NCBI RefSeq assembly: GCF_035582795.1
Contig: NC_134365.1
Span: forward strand, 127,759,577 to 127,823,576
DNA length: 64,000 nucleotides
Direction of reading: 5' to 3'
DNA from: Mycteria americana
Taxonomy: Eukaryota > Chordata > Aves > Ciconiiformes > Ciconiidae
Under the pieces are notes generated by a model that saw nothing but the letters and a program-made list of their open reading frames with translations, did no database searches and was not told the origin of the DNA. Position numbers and translations under genes: made by a program. Within the stretch, counting starts at the first letter, position 1; every line of letters starts with the position of its first letter. Below, one piece after another: positions 22,201 through 34,067 of the stretch.

Positions 22201-24960
22201 GGGATAAATGCTGCCACGGCGTTGTTGTAGCATCCCTCTCCCCTACCTTTTGCCAGCCTCATCCGTGTCCCCTGGAAGCTGGTCGGAGCAGGCACTGTGG
22301 TGTGCAGTGCCCAGGACACCGGCGGCCCTTTTCAAATGGCTCCTTAGCGCTGCCATAATAAGCCTGATAAATAAAACATGGCTTGCAGACACGGATTTAC
22401 TGGAGAGGGCTAAGGGGGCTGTAGCTCCCTCATTAGTATCTCCCGGTGCAGCATGTGTGCTCCTCATTATGTGGCACAGTGGCGGTTGTCTAGTCATCCA
22501 CGATGAGGCTGCAGCCACTCCAAGGATGTGCCAGGGATCCCAGGGATTTTTTTTTTCTTCTGTGTTAATAAGAATTTACAAGAAAAAAAAAAGACCTTGA
22601 ATATGAAGAGGATGAAGGGGGAAAGACTGCAGCACAGAGTCTGATTTTCTCTCCCTTGCGTATCTGTAAGTCAACAGCAAATGCAGAGAAATCCATATAG
22701 CTGTGCTAATATGGAATTGGCCTGATAGGATCAAGAACTCTGGACTGCACGAACTCTTATTTTGTTTCCCTTCAGTCTAAAATGCTGCTTGTAAACTCTT
22801 GGCAGAAGTATAAACTTCATCCTCTCCCTCCCATTTTTCTTCTTCTGTTTAAGGGAAAAGAATCAAATTGGCTAATTTAAAGTCCCTCAAAGCTGGGGAC
22901 TCGGGAATCTGGGTTAATCTGAACAGGGTTTGTGGAGGTTTGATCCAGCTTTTCTTTCCGGCCATCATTTTAATCCCTCCCTACCTCCCGCATAGGAGCT
23001 GCAACTGCATCATCGTAGTAACCCTGTGACCGAGAGGCATGAGAGTCTCCTCTGAGACTGTAATCTCACTCTAAACAGCTCTCTAGTGGGTGCTCGTGAG
23101 TGGCGATACATCATGCAATTTTCTCCTTTAGAGGCTCGCGGTGTCATCTCCTCCGTGATCCCTGCCCTGCCTGGCCAGTGCTGGTAAGCCAGAGCCCGCG
23201 GCCGGCCTGGGAGCGGGTTCCCGGCCCAGCACCGCACGGCTGGGGCACGTGCGGGGTCATGAACGGCCTTAGCAAAATCTGCCCCTTCCTCTTTGCGACC
23301 CTGCCCACGCCCTGGCAGGAAAGATACCTGCTTAGGATGGCAGGAGACTTCACTGGTGTAGCAAAATAATCCTCCATAAACTCGTGACTTTCTGTAACCG
23401 TATTTAATATGCAGATAGCCAAACAAATGCCACCATGATATATTTTTATGGACAAATATTATATATTAAGCCCTGATTTATACATTTGAGCGTAATACCT
23501 GGGGCTCTGAGGAGAGCCTTTAATCTCTGTCAGCGAGGCAGCACGCACGCTAAAACGCCGAGTAAATCTGCACGGGAGCGGTGAACCGAGCGCGGCATAT
23601 ATCAGAGTTCTTCCGCCTGATAAAATTAAATACACAAGACCACCTTTCTGTGACATTAACGGTTTGATACGCAGGGGCTGACATCGGGAAATACCGATCT
23701 GCGCTTCCCATAACCCGCAGCGTTCCTGCTGCTCCTGCCGTCCCCATCCCAACACGCGGGAAGGGTGCCACCTCCAGCTCCCAGGGGACATTCCTGGGTG
23801 AAGGAAGGTCTCTGCCCCTGACTTGCCCCCTCTCCTCGCATCGCCCTGCCGCACCTTGCATTCCGTGTGACCGCCCGGGTGCAGCCGGAGGCGTGCCGGC
23901 ACCCTATTTCCCCTTCGTCAGCACGCGTAGTAAGGTGAGCATCGTCTCAGCGTGGGGTTCTGCATTTAATAATCTCGCCAGCTCAACTGTTTTTATCTGA
24001 ATCTCCCTTCTGAACTGATAAATCTAAATTGCACATTTTCTAAACCGCTTAGCTTAGGGGTAAATCTTGCAGGTATCCTCAAATGACTAGCTGTGTCTTC
24101 TGCACCTGTCTAGCACCATCTACTGTAGCTTTTTTATACTGTTTTTTTATACTGTTTTCCTTTCCCTTCCCATCTGCAGGCTTACGATTCCTGCAGGAGC
24201 TGCCTTCATCCCGAGGAGCCTGTAGAAGAACGGGAGCTCTGGTTTTGTCTGAAAGGCCCAGGGCTGGCATGATGGTGAAACAAATACGATACACGTTCAT
24301 CCTCTAGATTGTATTTCCCCGTTTTAAACCAGCGACCTGATTTTCAGTGCCTAGCTTGCTGTTGATAAATTTTACACTCTTCTCAGTGCTCAGAAAGAGA
24401 AGAAGATGGAGCGGAACAAAGGTGGCCCACCTTCGCCAAAGCTTTCCATGCTAGCTTGTGGAGCGGGAATTAGGGACGTGGCAGGATGAGGGGCTGGAGC
24501 AGAGCTTTGTGTGGGGAGGAGAGGGCCTGCATGGGAACAAATCTTCCGGTTGCTGCCAGAAGATGCCAAGGGAGAGACATCAGCTTGGATTTCTACCAAG
24601 CTGGGGAGTTACGGGGTGGGACTAGAAGCAGCAGGATTTTCCTGTGAAAGTCCTGTCTCTTCTTGTTACATTCAGTATTAAAAGGGAAGCTGCTCTGAAA
24701 GAATATCCTACTTTTCCCAGCTCTGCAGTTCAGAGCTGACATGGAGGCGTTATGTGTCCTTATTATATGCACTCCTGTTACAATGTGGTGTTGGCTGGAG
24801 GATGTTGTATGGTTAAAAACAACTATTACAACCAAAAACAGAACCGGAGCTTTCCGACTGCTATGACTATTATGAATTTGTACGATTGATATTTAGTTGC
24901 TTGACAAAAAGCACTAAAAGCTGGAAGTCAAAGTCAGAATAAAGTTGCGCTAAGGATTGC
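19201..24960. other. Intergenic, upstream of MID1IP1, no gene recognised
   Basis: Leaving the CpG island the sequence becomes AT-richer. I see no coding exon. AT-rich, low-repeat blocks with homeodomain-like ATTA motifs (19370-19430, 22330-22480, 23440-23560) could be regulatory for MID1IP1, but this is a guess from composition. A small hairpin lies at 20745-20766. Confidence 0.5.
20745..20766 (+). repeat. Perfect 9-bp hairpin
   Basis: GTAGCACTA, a four-base spacer TAGT, then TAGTGCTAC. It sits in a low-complexity TATTACT/TAGTTA-rich stretch (20650-20780). Confidence 0.8.
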
Positions 24961-27900
24961 ATATGGCTTTTTTTTTTTTTTTAATAAATCTGTTCATAAT
25001 GAGTATTTCTGTCGGTGATAGATTAACGTAAAAATACTGCCAGTCTGTTCCGGGATTGTAAAACACAAAACAAGGTACATCATACTTTTTTTTTGTTACT
25101 AAAACCCAAAGTATCTGTTTGAAACTAACTTGTTTCAATGGCAAGTAACATATTTTTCCACAGTCCTTGTGGAAACTGGAAATGAGATGGATTTGGCAGC
25201 TTAGCCTATGAAGTTCTGTGGCAAATCTGCAAACCGAAAGACCACAGGGTTTTGTCCTGGCTTTGTTTCTCGATGAAGTTTTGAAAAGAGCTAAATTAAA
25301 TTGATGCTGTAGCCATATGTGGAATTTTGTTCTACTGGAATAGCTTATAGCTGTCAGTGAATTTCTCCATACCCCCAGCATTGTGTAAAGGATGACACAA
25401 GAGCCTGATGATTGCTCTCTCCAGTAGTACCATGCGTTCGCGAGCTTAAAATTATTACAACAGCATTTTTTCATTTACATGGCTGGAGAGAATCTGTTTT
25501 TGCAGTAAATTTGTGTTTCAGAACAGATTTCTGTGTCCATCATTATTGGTGGTTTACAAGATTTCTCTTTTTTTCCCCCTCCATTTGGGGATGTGGGAGC
25601 AAATGAAATAAACCCATCATAAAAAATAATTTTGTCCAGGTGGAACATAAATCAGCCAAAAAAAAATTATTCTACATGGCAAATAAAAAGCATATGCTGT
25701 ATTATTTAAAGCACAGCCTCCATATTCACATACAAAATTAATGCTACAGTGGGAGGTAAAACTGATGGAGGCAGACAATGAAAATATTAGGAGTAAAACA
25801 CGATGCCAGGAACAATTCAAGCAGAGCCACTTGCAGGGTCATGGTCATATTCCATTTCAAATGGGCATGGAAATACACTGTGGGTTATTCTTCTCCAGAG
25901 ATGCACAGATAATAAGCACCTGCTCCCCGTGTCTACTCTTCCCTTTTAACTGTTGATTTATTGGATGTTTCTGAAAGCTGTGGTCAGGCTCGTGAGGGAT
26001 ATATAACGTGGTGCCTGCAGGAAGAAATGGGAGCGGGCAGACAAGCTGCCAGGCTCCCCGCCACCACCGCGGGGTGAAGGGCTGAGCGGGGTTCAGAACA
26101 AAAGCCGGCTCCGCTTCAGCTTCCGAATGAAAGGACGCTACTGAAAGGTAAAGCAGCGGTCTCCCTGTACTCACTGTGCCTGGGTCGCACCTAGGAAAGT
26201 CAGTAGAAAATCCCAAACTATGTTCCTCGCCTCAAGCTAGAGTAAATGGTGGGTTCGGAGGAGATACATACAGCGTTCAGCAGCCTAAGGCCCCAAAAGG
26301 GGTCTTTGCCATCACTCGGTGTTTGACTTCCACAGCATCGTGCAAACTACCAGAATATGTATCTATATGTCTATAAAACATATTATCGCATGTGTCTTAA
26401 GGTCGTTTTCAGAACAGCTTTAGGAATCCAGCCTTCTCACATGTACGTACCACATACTGCTACTCCATACTACGCTGGAGACAGTACCACCAGCACATCT
26501 TTTATACTCATCCTAGTGCTCCCAGGGTCGGGGGCGGGGGGGGTTCACTCCATTCCTCCCCTAAACTGACACACAGCCTCACTAAATAAGGGATGGACAT
26601 AATCTTCAGACAATGTTGAAGCTGGGTCACTACGGAGAGACTTTGAATTGCTAAGGTGTTTTTCCATGTAACTTAATTAAAAAAAAAATTGCACAGAGAG
26701 CTTGCCTGGTGCAAGTTACGCTCTTTCACTATTCTCTGATATTTTCTTCTCTGCAGCAGGAGTGGAGCTTTGCAGCTACGAGGTCTTGAGATGTTCCAGT
26801 CATGGAGGTCCATGAGATTTAAACGACACTGCATGCCCATTTAGAAACAGAAGAAAGCAAATGCTGTTTAATTAAAAATGTGAATCTGGAAACGTAGGGC
26901 CATTGAGAATCATTCTGAACTGCACATTTTACATACATGGCTAAGAAAAAGGTCCACCGTAGCAACTGGAGTAACGCATCGTTCAGTTCCCTGTGATGGT
27001 AAGCAGTTTATTAACCTAGAACTACAAAATAATTCAAAATGACATCGGGCAATGCTGGACTTCTGCCACAAATCCCCCGATGTCAGGAAACCGAGAGGGC
27101 AGTCGCACAGCCTTCCACTGAGCCCTGCTGTGTCTTTAAACGGCAGCAGGAGCGGTGCACTGGGAGCCAGGACTGGGAAGATGAAAGAGCACTGTGGGAG
27201 CAAGAAGCTCTTGCATTTTAACCCTGGCTCTGACTCCCGCTATGGCCCTGAGCCGGTCACCTTGGGCCAGAGATTCAGGGGTTAAGCAGTCACAGTGAAG
27301 GCCAGGCTTTAGACAGAGCTCATTCCTGAGCCCCTTGGGCCTGACGCACCCAAAAGAGCACGGAGGTGTTTAAAAATCGAGTCCTGGTGGTGCACGCTGG
27401 GGTCTTTTGAAATAGGATCCTTAAGGTCTGATCTTGCAAGTTCCCGATGGAGTTGTGAGCATGCCCCACTTACAGCTGTACTCGTGCTACCTCTCAGGCA
27501 AGGCAAGGACCGACTCCTTATTTATTCTCGACTGCGAGGGAACACAACCTTGCCACCGCATTTGCTTCAAGGACCTGTTGGGGCCTTCTGGCAGGAGCAG
27601 GGCTTGCAGGACCCACCTCCTGGGGTGGGCTGGGCACGTCTCCGTAATGGGGAGCAAGGCGGCTGCACTGGTGCGGAGCTTCGCCCTCGGCGGGATGGTG
27701 CGAGCCGCTGTGCTAGCAGGGCTTGACTGCTTTTGGGGTGCGAGCTCGTGTCTCTGCGTGGTGCCACGCTACATGGCGCAGGGCTGCCAGCTTGCCTGGG
27801 ACCCCATCAGGGACCTCTGCACCATGTTCCATCCCACGCTGCCCATGTGCCCCCTCTCCATTTGATTGATCTCGTGGTTTTTCAAAATGAAGTTACAAAG

Positions 27901-30520
27901 AGTTTCAGGGAGTATACCTGACTGTGGGGCCTCCCGGTAGATTTTACAGCCCAACAGCTGTATTTCATTTTGCATAAAGCTCTATCTTCTCTCTTTCTCA
28001 TTGCCTCATGCAATCTATCCTTGACCATCATGAACCAAAGACCAGGTTTTTCACTTCTGCATGTACCAGACCTTAACCAAATGTGTAGTCTGAATGACAC
28101 AAAATTACTCACGTGCGCAGCGCAGCAGGAAAAGATCATCTCTTCCCATACAAGCTTCCCGACCTGGGTCTGGATTCATCAGCACTCGCATTGTAAATCC
28201 CCCAGAGAGGAACCTGCCCCGTGTAACGTGACTGGAGGGCAACACTGTCCTCCTCTACCACCAGTGCTCGCAGCAGGTTGCCATAGGCTTGGTAGCCAAA
28301 GCTCCTCAGCAGATTTCCAGGTGGGCTGCTGGGCAGATGGGTGCATGGGCAGAAAGGAAAATCAGGCAGATCTTATCGCTTTCCTGGCAGGTTGGTTCCT
28401 GGTCATCAGAGGACTTTTGACTCCATGTGGACCTTTCTCTTTGACAGAGCAGTTTCAAGGAAAACGTGCTTCCCAGCCTGACCTGCATGCATGCATCAGG
28501 TCTGCTCTACCACGTAACTGGATAGGAGACTTGGGGCACAGGTCTGGCAGAAAGCACTGCCAAAAGTACGAAGTAAACATACCTCCCCAAATGGGGGGAG
28601 GTAAATTTACTCTCTGATGTCTTTCAGCCCTAGTAATCTCAACCATTCCAGTAATTTCAATTGGTATAAGTAACACTGCAAATGTTCTCCAGCAGAAGCG
28701 TTACCTTTTAGCTGACGAGTCCCTTTAAGCGCTATAACACTGTTGTGCTGAGTTTTTTGCTGTAGCCAAATGGGACTAGATTGAAACCAATAGCCCCATT
28801 TCGCCTGTCACTTACGTAAGCTTGATTTGAACCCATGTTTGTAAAGCTGAAAGGCTTTTCTAGCCCTTTGTTATTGTGCCTCCCACGGCCAGCCCAACTG
28901 TGAGAATTTCACATTCCTACATTTTAAAAAGAAATACGATGGACAATGAAAATAAATGTTTGTTTTGTTTTAATCTGTTTAACTCAACACTTTGTCTGTT
29001 GTTAAGGCTGGGCTAAAATGAGACCGCTTGGAAAGGAGACACATCTGCTCAGAGCAGAGACTTTCATAATTCATTCAGAGTTATTGGTCTTACCCACAAT
29101 ATTAGTGATAAAAATTGATTATCCATTCCCACTTGCTTCACGATCCATAGCTATTTTTTTCATTCATATTAGAAGTTGTTTTATACCAAGTGAGACAGTG
29201 TTATTTAAATAGCCAAGGATGAGCATAACACATCTTAACTTGCTAAAAGCCCACACCGGCAGAAAGCAGGATTTTTTGCATGTCAGCCCTGTCCTGTCCT
29301 GAAGGTGGAAATAGTCTGGACTTGGCAACTATCACGGCTTCTTTCAACTCTGACGAGAAAATACCCTTCGGTTCGTGTGTGTGCGCTGCCTGCTCAGGCT
29401 TACTGCTGCCTTTTTATCCCCAGGTGCAAAGTCTGGGACTCGATGGGGTCCCGTCGCTTGAGGAACAGTTATGCTGAGCTTCCTAGGGGAAGGTCATTCT
29501 GGGACTGTCACCAGCACCTCATAGAAGGCAGGGGAGAGGAGGGAGGACTGAATATTGCAAGGATGGGGAGAAAAATTAAAGGGAGGGACACGGCTCAAAG
29601 CTTCTGCAAAATTTTCTGAGCGAAAGCTCTGTTTTGGAAGTCACGCTTCAGCAATATGGGCTCACCTGCTCCCAAGGAAGGGGACCACACATAAGACATC
29701 TCCAAGGGGGTCACATCATGACCATTAGCATCCAGAGCCTTATACACTCTCTTGCAGCTGTAGGGGAGAGGAGAGGCGTCCCTGCCATCAGCTCTGCGTT
29801 CCCAGCCATTAAAAGGGCAGAGCAGTTTGCGTATCGGCTTCAGACGAAACTGCAAAAGTTGCAATCTCCAACTAAATTGATTCTTTGAATCCAACAGTTA
29901 GATATGGTGTGGGAACAGAGGTTATCCCTAAAATGGATAAGCTATAGTGTTGCAGTTGTGAGGAGGAGTTTATTGACATGACCGTAACCTTAACTCCCTT
30001 ACAAAAAATAGAAAGGTAACTTACTGGCCTGCCCAGAGATCAGTGTTTTTGACTTAGAGCTAAAAGATTTTGGTTATTTGATCCAAAACTGGATCCTGGA
30101 GATTCCACCTTTCCCTCTGTAACTCCTTTTAGCATAAACAGGTATTACCTGCACACAAGGAAAAGGGAGAACAGCCTCCTAATAAAAATGCCTTGCAGCT
30201 TAACTGCATAGGTGGTAGCTTCCTTCACATAGTAAACCAGCCAATGCATAGCCTGACGTAAAACTGAAAGGAGAGGTGTTTCCCCGTGGGACTATTAAAT
30301 GTAAATCTCTTTTTGTTCAATAAGGAGATGAGACAAGTTTTTCCACCTAGTTGCTGGGTAATCTCTTTTAGAGTGAGGACTGCTTGTCTTGCACAGGATC
30401 TACAGCTCCTGAGGGCAACTGCAGAGCAAACAACTAATGCCAGCAACAGCAATAAGAAAAATAGCCACCTATACATCCACGCCGGCCTTTACGGTCTCCT
30501 CGCCAAGGGCGTTTAAGAGC
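24961..30520. other. Intergenic, no gene recognised
   Basis: It contains a T15 run at 24968-24982, an AT-rich block at 25600-25760, and a weak MIR-like segment at about 27170-27260. Open frames on both strands (for example 27970-28617) show no recognisable domains and no codon structure I can support. Confidence 0.5.
27170..27265 (-). mobile_element. Possible MIR SINE remnant
   Basis: The segment resembles the reverse-oriented MIR core: CCCTGGCTCTGACTCC, then GGTCACCTTGGGCC at the position where MIR has a GTGACCTTGGGCAAG-like sequence. The downstream part of the consensus is missing. Divergence is high and this rests on recognition by eye. Confidence 0.4.
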
Positions 30521-30524
30521 CGCA

Positions 30525-30790
30525 TCCCATCTTTAAGGCGCGATCCCTGCGGTCGCAGGTGACCCCTCTGGCTTGAAGGCGGGAGGGAGGCCGGGGAAGG
30601 GGCAGGGGGGTGCAGAGCCCACCCTCCGCGGCATGCCCACGGCAGCCTGTACCCACGCAGAGCTGCTTTCGGGGGGCCGGGGGGGCCGGGAGCCGCCGCT
30701 CGGGCCGCGCTGCCAAAACTGACGCTGCTTTGCCATCTAGTGCCGCGGGTCCAGATTGCAAGAGCCCAGCTCCCCCGCTCCCCCATGGCC
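30525..30790. other. CpG-rich patch, no gene recognised
   Basis: A G+C-rich block with many CG dinucleotides set in AT-richer DNA, 11 kb upstream of the MID1IP1 island. It may be an orphan CpG island or a G+C-rich distal element. No exon, TATA or poly(A) context is evident. Confidence 0.45.
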
Positions 30791-30844
30791 AGGTGTCAAA
30801 GAAACCCAGTTTTATGGCCCAGCTAGAATTACAGGAACCTCAGC

Positions 30845-30868
30845 TTTTTTTTTTTTTTTTTTTTTTTT
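30845..30868 (+). repeat. Poly(T) run, 24 bases
   Basis: An uninterrupted run of 24 T. It is not preceded by recognisable retrotransposed coding sequence on either side, so I do not call it a retrogene tail. Confidence 0.9.
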
Positions 30869-32824
30869 ACATTAATTCGCATCAATATTTTATGTGCCGT
30901 AATGGCTGGATAACTCTGGCTCAAAGAGGTGGTATTTCGTGGCGTCGATAGCAATGGGAAAGGGATGAATCGCCGGTGGCCACACGAGCTATCTATCCGT
31001 GGCTCGCTGGGAAACCCTTCCCTCGCTGATTAGCTATTGCCTAAAAGTAGATATTTAGTGTTATTTGGATCTCCTGATTTAGGACTGAAACTGTGACGGA
31101 GCCGAAGCCGTTAGCCGAGTGCCGCTGCCGCTGCTCAGCTTGTTCGGCTCCTTCGGGTTGTGAGGGACGTGATTTCCATGGGGAGGCTTGGGAGCGGAGC
31201 CGGGTGAATCGCTTGCAGTGACAGTGAGTAATGAATCTGATCAATTTTGCGGCCCCTCCCCCTCCCCTGGTAATCGTCCATGAGTAGATCACGATTTTCG
31301 CACGTTTATTCATCCTTCTAAATTATTTGGTGAATAATTGCAGTGAACATCGGGTGTCCTTAAAGGATGTGCAAGCAGTTTATTGGGGGAGCCCTGGAGT
31401 TAAAGGGATTTTAGCTGGTTAACTGGAAGCACAGAAACACTGTACTAAGCCTTTGGTCAAGACACACAGGGGTTACTCACATGTGTGAATTTATGATTTA
31501 CTTTCGGAAATCATTCTCCCCTGTTCATTTAGAGTGTGCTGTGTCTACAAACTTTGGGGCCGTGACATTTTTAAGACTATAACTAGATATGAAAAAATGC
31601 CTGCAATGCAGTTCAACCTAATTTCCTGTAAAATACAAATTAATATTTGCTGAACCTTTTAGTTTTAGTTTTAATTTCAGCAAATTCTAGTCACCTCCAA
31701 AATGGAGAGGGCAGAGATAAGTGAGTTTGGCTGCCCCACAATCAGTTCCCAGCATGTAGAACTAAGAAGTGAAATGCTCCATGAACTGAAGTTAATGGGG
31801 GGGGGGTGGGGACAGATTTGAACTTTGAATACGGTTCCCTTAGGAAAAAAAATCTCTTTGTTGGTAACCAATTTCCAGAGGAGCTTTAGAAACAATTTCT
31901 GGTTTTGTTATGTAAAACTTCCTCTGCAGTTGGATCCACACATACATCTTGACAGGTGCAAGAACTTGTCGTAGCGGGGAGTTGGCTCTGCTGGGGTAAA
32001 GAACAAGAACATACACCATGTGCCAAGCACGTTAAAAAGTAGATGGTGGTGGGGCAAAGCAAAAAGAAACTGAGTTGAGCTGGGGACTGAGAGGTAGTCA
32101 GAAAGAGTGAAGACAACAATAATAAACTAACGAGCTGTATTCAGAACACCTCTGCCGCTGCACAGGAAAACAGGGCAACCGCCGTACCACCACGAGGAAA
32201 ACTTGGCAGCTTTCAAGTAAAGCCATACCACACCCCGTAGGCTTGGTGAGCTATGAATAATACCAAGGTTTAATTTGACATGCTAGCGCAGGCTATATTG
32301 TCATCTACAATTCAAATCTTTACTTAGGAGGTTATTGGGGTTGCTATCAAGAGAGAATAACAAGCGTTTGAAGACAAGATCCAGTGAGACCTGGTTTTCT
32401 ACAGATTCATGGCTTAAGGCTGAGCACCTAAGAGGACTTTGTACTGCGTAATAGCAGTGATGCTCACACTGTACCCTTTCCCTCAGCTGGGAATGTTAAT
32501 AGTGTCTTTTCCATCCACCCTCCTGCTTTCATGCAACCCACAGGAAAGTTTTATCTTGGACATCTTTGGCCCTCTGACACATTTTGTTAAATTGGCTGGT
32601 GAATTTAAAAACTGTTGAGGTTACCTGGACTGAAAATCAACGGATAGATTGAATTAGTCTTGCTTCCTTAGCAAACTCAAAGTTAGTCAACACGGAGTTG
32701 GAGGGATGAAGACTTCAGCCTTCAAATGGGATTGAATCACAGCAGAAAGGATGACCTTTTTGAAGCCAGGCAAGCATTTTCATCATTATCAACAATAATA
32801 ACTAATAAAGCAGTAACAATAAGA

Positions 32825-33105
32825 GCTGACCTTTTACGTAATAGCTTACATCTCAAAGTGCTTTTCAAGCTTCTTTTTTCTGCTTTTAGAGTAATTTTCT
32901 CAAAATGCATTACATTTTTGTAGCGTTGCTAAAGTCCAGTCCCTCCTCAGATAGGACAAAGGCAACCACGTGGATTGCAACACACTGCACATCAGTGGAG
33001 GGAGAGGAAATTTTAGACAAAGGCATTCAGATAGATTCCTGCTCCGACACAAAATGTCAGGGTTTCTTTTATATTAAAGCAAGGAAGCCAGGACTTAAAC
33101 GGTAG
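32825..33105 (+). mobile_element. Possible old SINE (MIR-like) remnant
   Basis: TAATAGCTTACATCTCAAAG followed by TGCTTTTCAAGC resembles the MIR 5' part around the CAAAGCGCTTT-type segment, and the far end has AAGCCAGGACTTAAACG, close to the MIR GAGCCAGGATTTGAACC-type segment. The middle does not match well. Low confidence. Confidence 0.3.
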
Positions 33106-34045
33106 ATGTCTTATCCAGTGTTTTCTTGGCTAGACTAGGCAAACTGCGAGCATTATTGTAGATAAGACACCCCAAAGCCAATCTCCTGTCAATGCAAGGA
33201 GCTGAGTTCGGATCAGAGCTGTGCTGTGACTGCATAAGCACAGCAGAGTTGATTTTATGAGATGTGCAGTGACACGCGATCGCACAGATCCTAAAAGATA
33301 CAGAGCACGCACCAGATAACGCCTCAGACCCAAACTTGTAAATGCCCCTCTTCCAAGGACTTGAGTGCCAAAGATGTGTTCAAAGGCAGAGAAGCGGCCA
33401 TCGAAAAGCCTTTGAAAGTATTGCTGCCGAGCTGCAATTCAGTTTAACTTTTGGGGCAGGATGGGTTGTATTTCTTTGTATTCTTACAGAAATATTAGCT
33501 ATGGAGTCTCTGCATGTATGAGGATACATATACAAAGAGACAGAGAGAAAAAATTACTGAATGCTTTTTATTTTACTCCTTACAGATTCTAAAGTTGGTG
33601 GTATTTATATGTTGAGAGGAGGCTGAGCTCTCATTACTCACCCGCCATCAGCACACAGACATGAGTGCTTCCTCTGCAGTTTAGCAAACACACAGAAAGG
33701 GTACTGTAACACTTACTAATTAGTTTCCCTTTACAGTGTTTCATTAAGGTATTATTATTGTTGTTGTTATTGTTACTATTTTTCTCCCAGTGAGTGTGCA
33801 TAGAGAATGACTAAATAATTTGGACAGATACAGCATGATTGGGAAAGAAAAGGGTTTCTAAGCACTTCGTTTTCCTCCATCCCGTTCCCTCCAGCAAGAA
33901 GAATAAAATCCCATGGTTTTCATGCAGAACCTTGTGCCGGAGACAGGCAGCAAATAATTAAGCATTCCTTTCTGACAGCCCAGCTTAGGCCTTGCCTGCA
34001 AACACGCAGATAATGCCACTGCAGAAATGCGGCGTGAGGGGCTGC

Positions 34046-34067
34046 GCTGGCTTACCGGTACGCCAGC
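34046..34067. repeat. 22-bp near-perfect palindrome
   Basis: GCTGGC and GCCAGC arms around TACCGGTA, with one unpaired position on each side. It lies in a locally G+C-richer stretch. No function is assigned. Confidence 0.75.

Noticed and set aside
30845-30868. Poly(T) run as the tail of a processed pseudogene
   Set aside because: Sequence on the relevant side shows no coding similarity, and no target duplication is evident.
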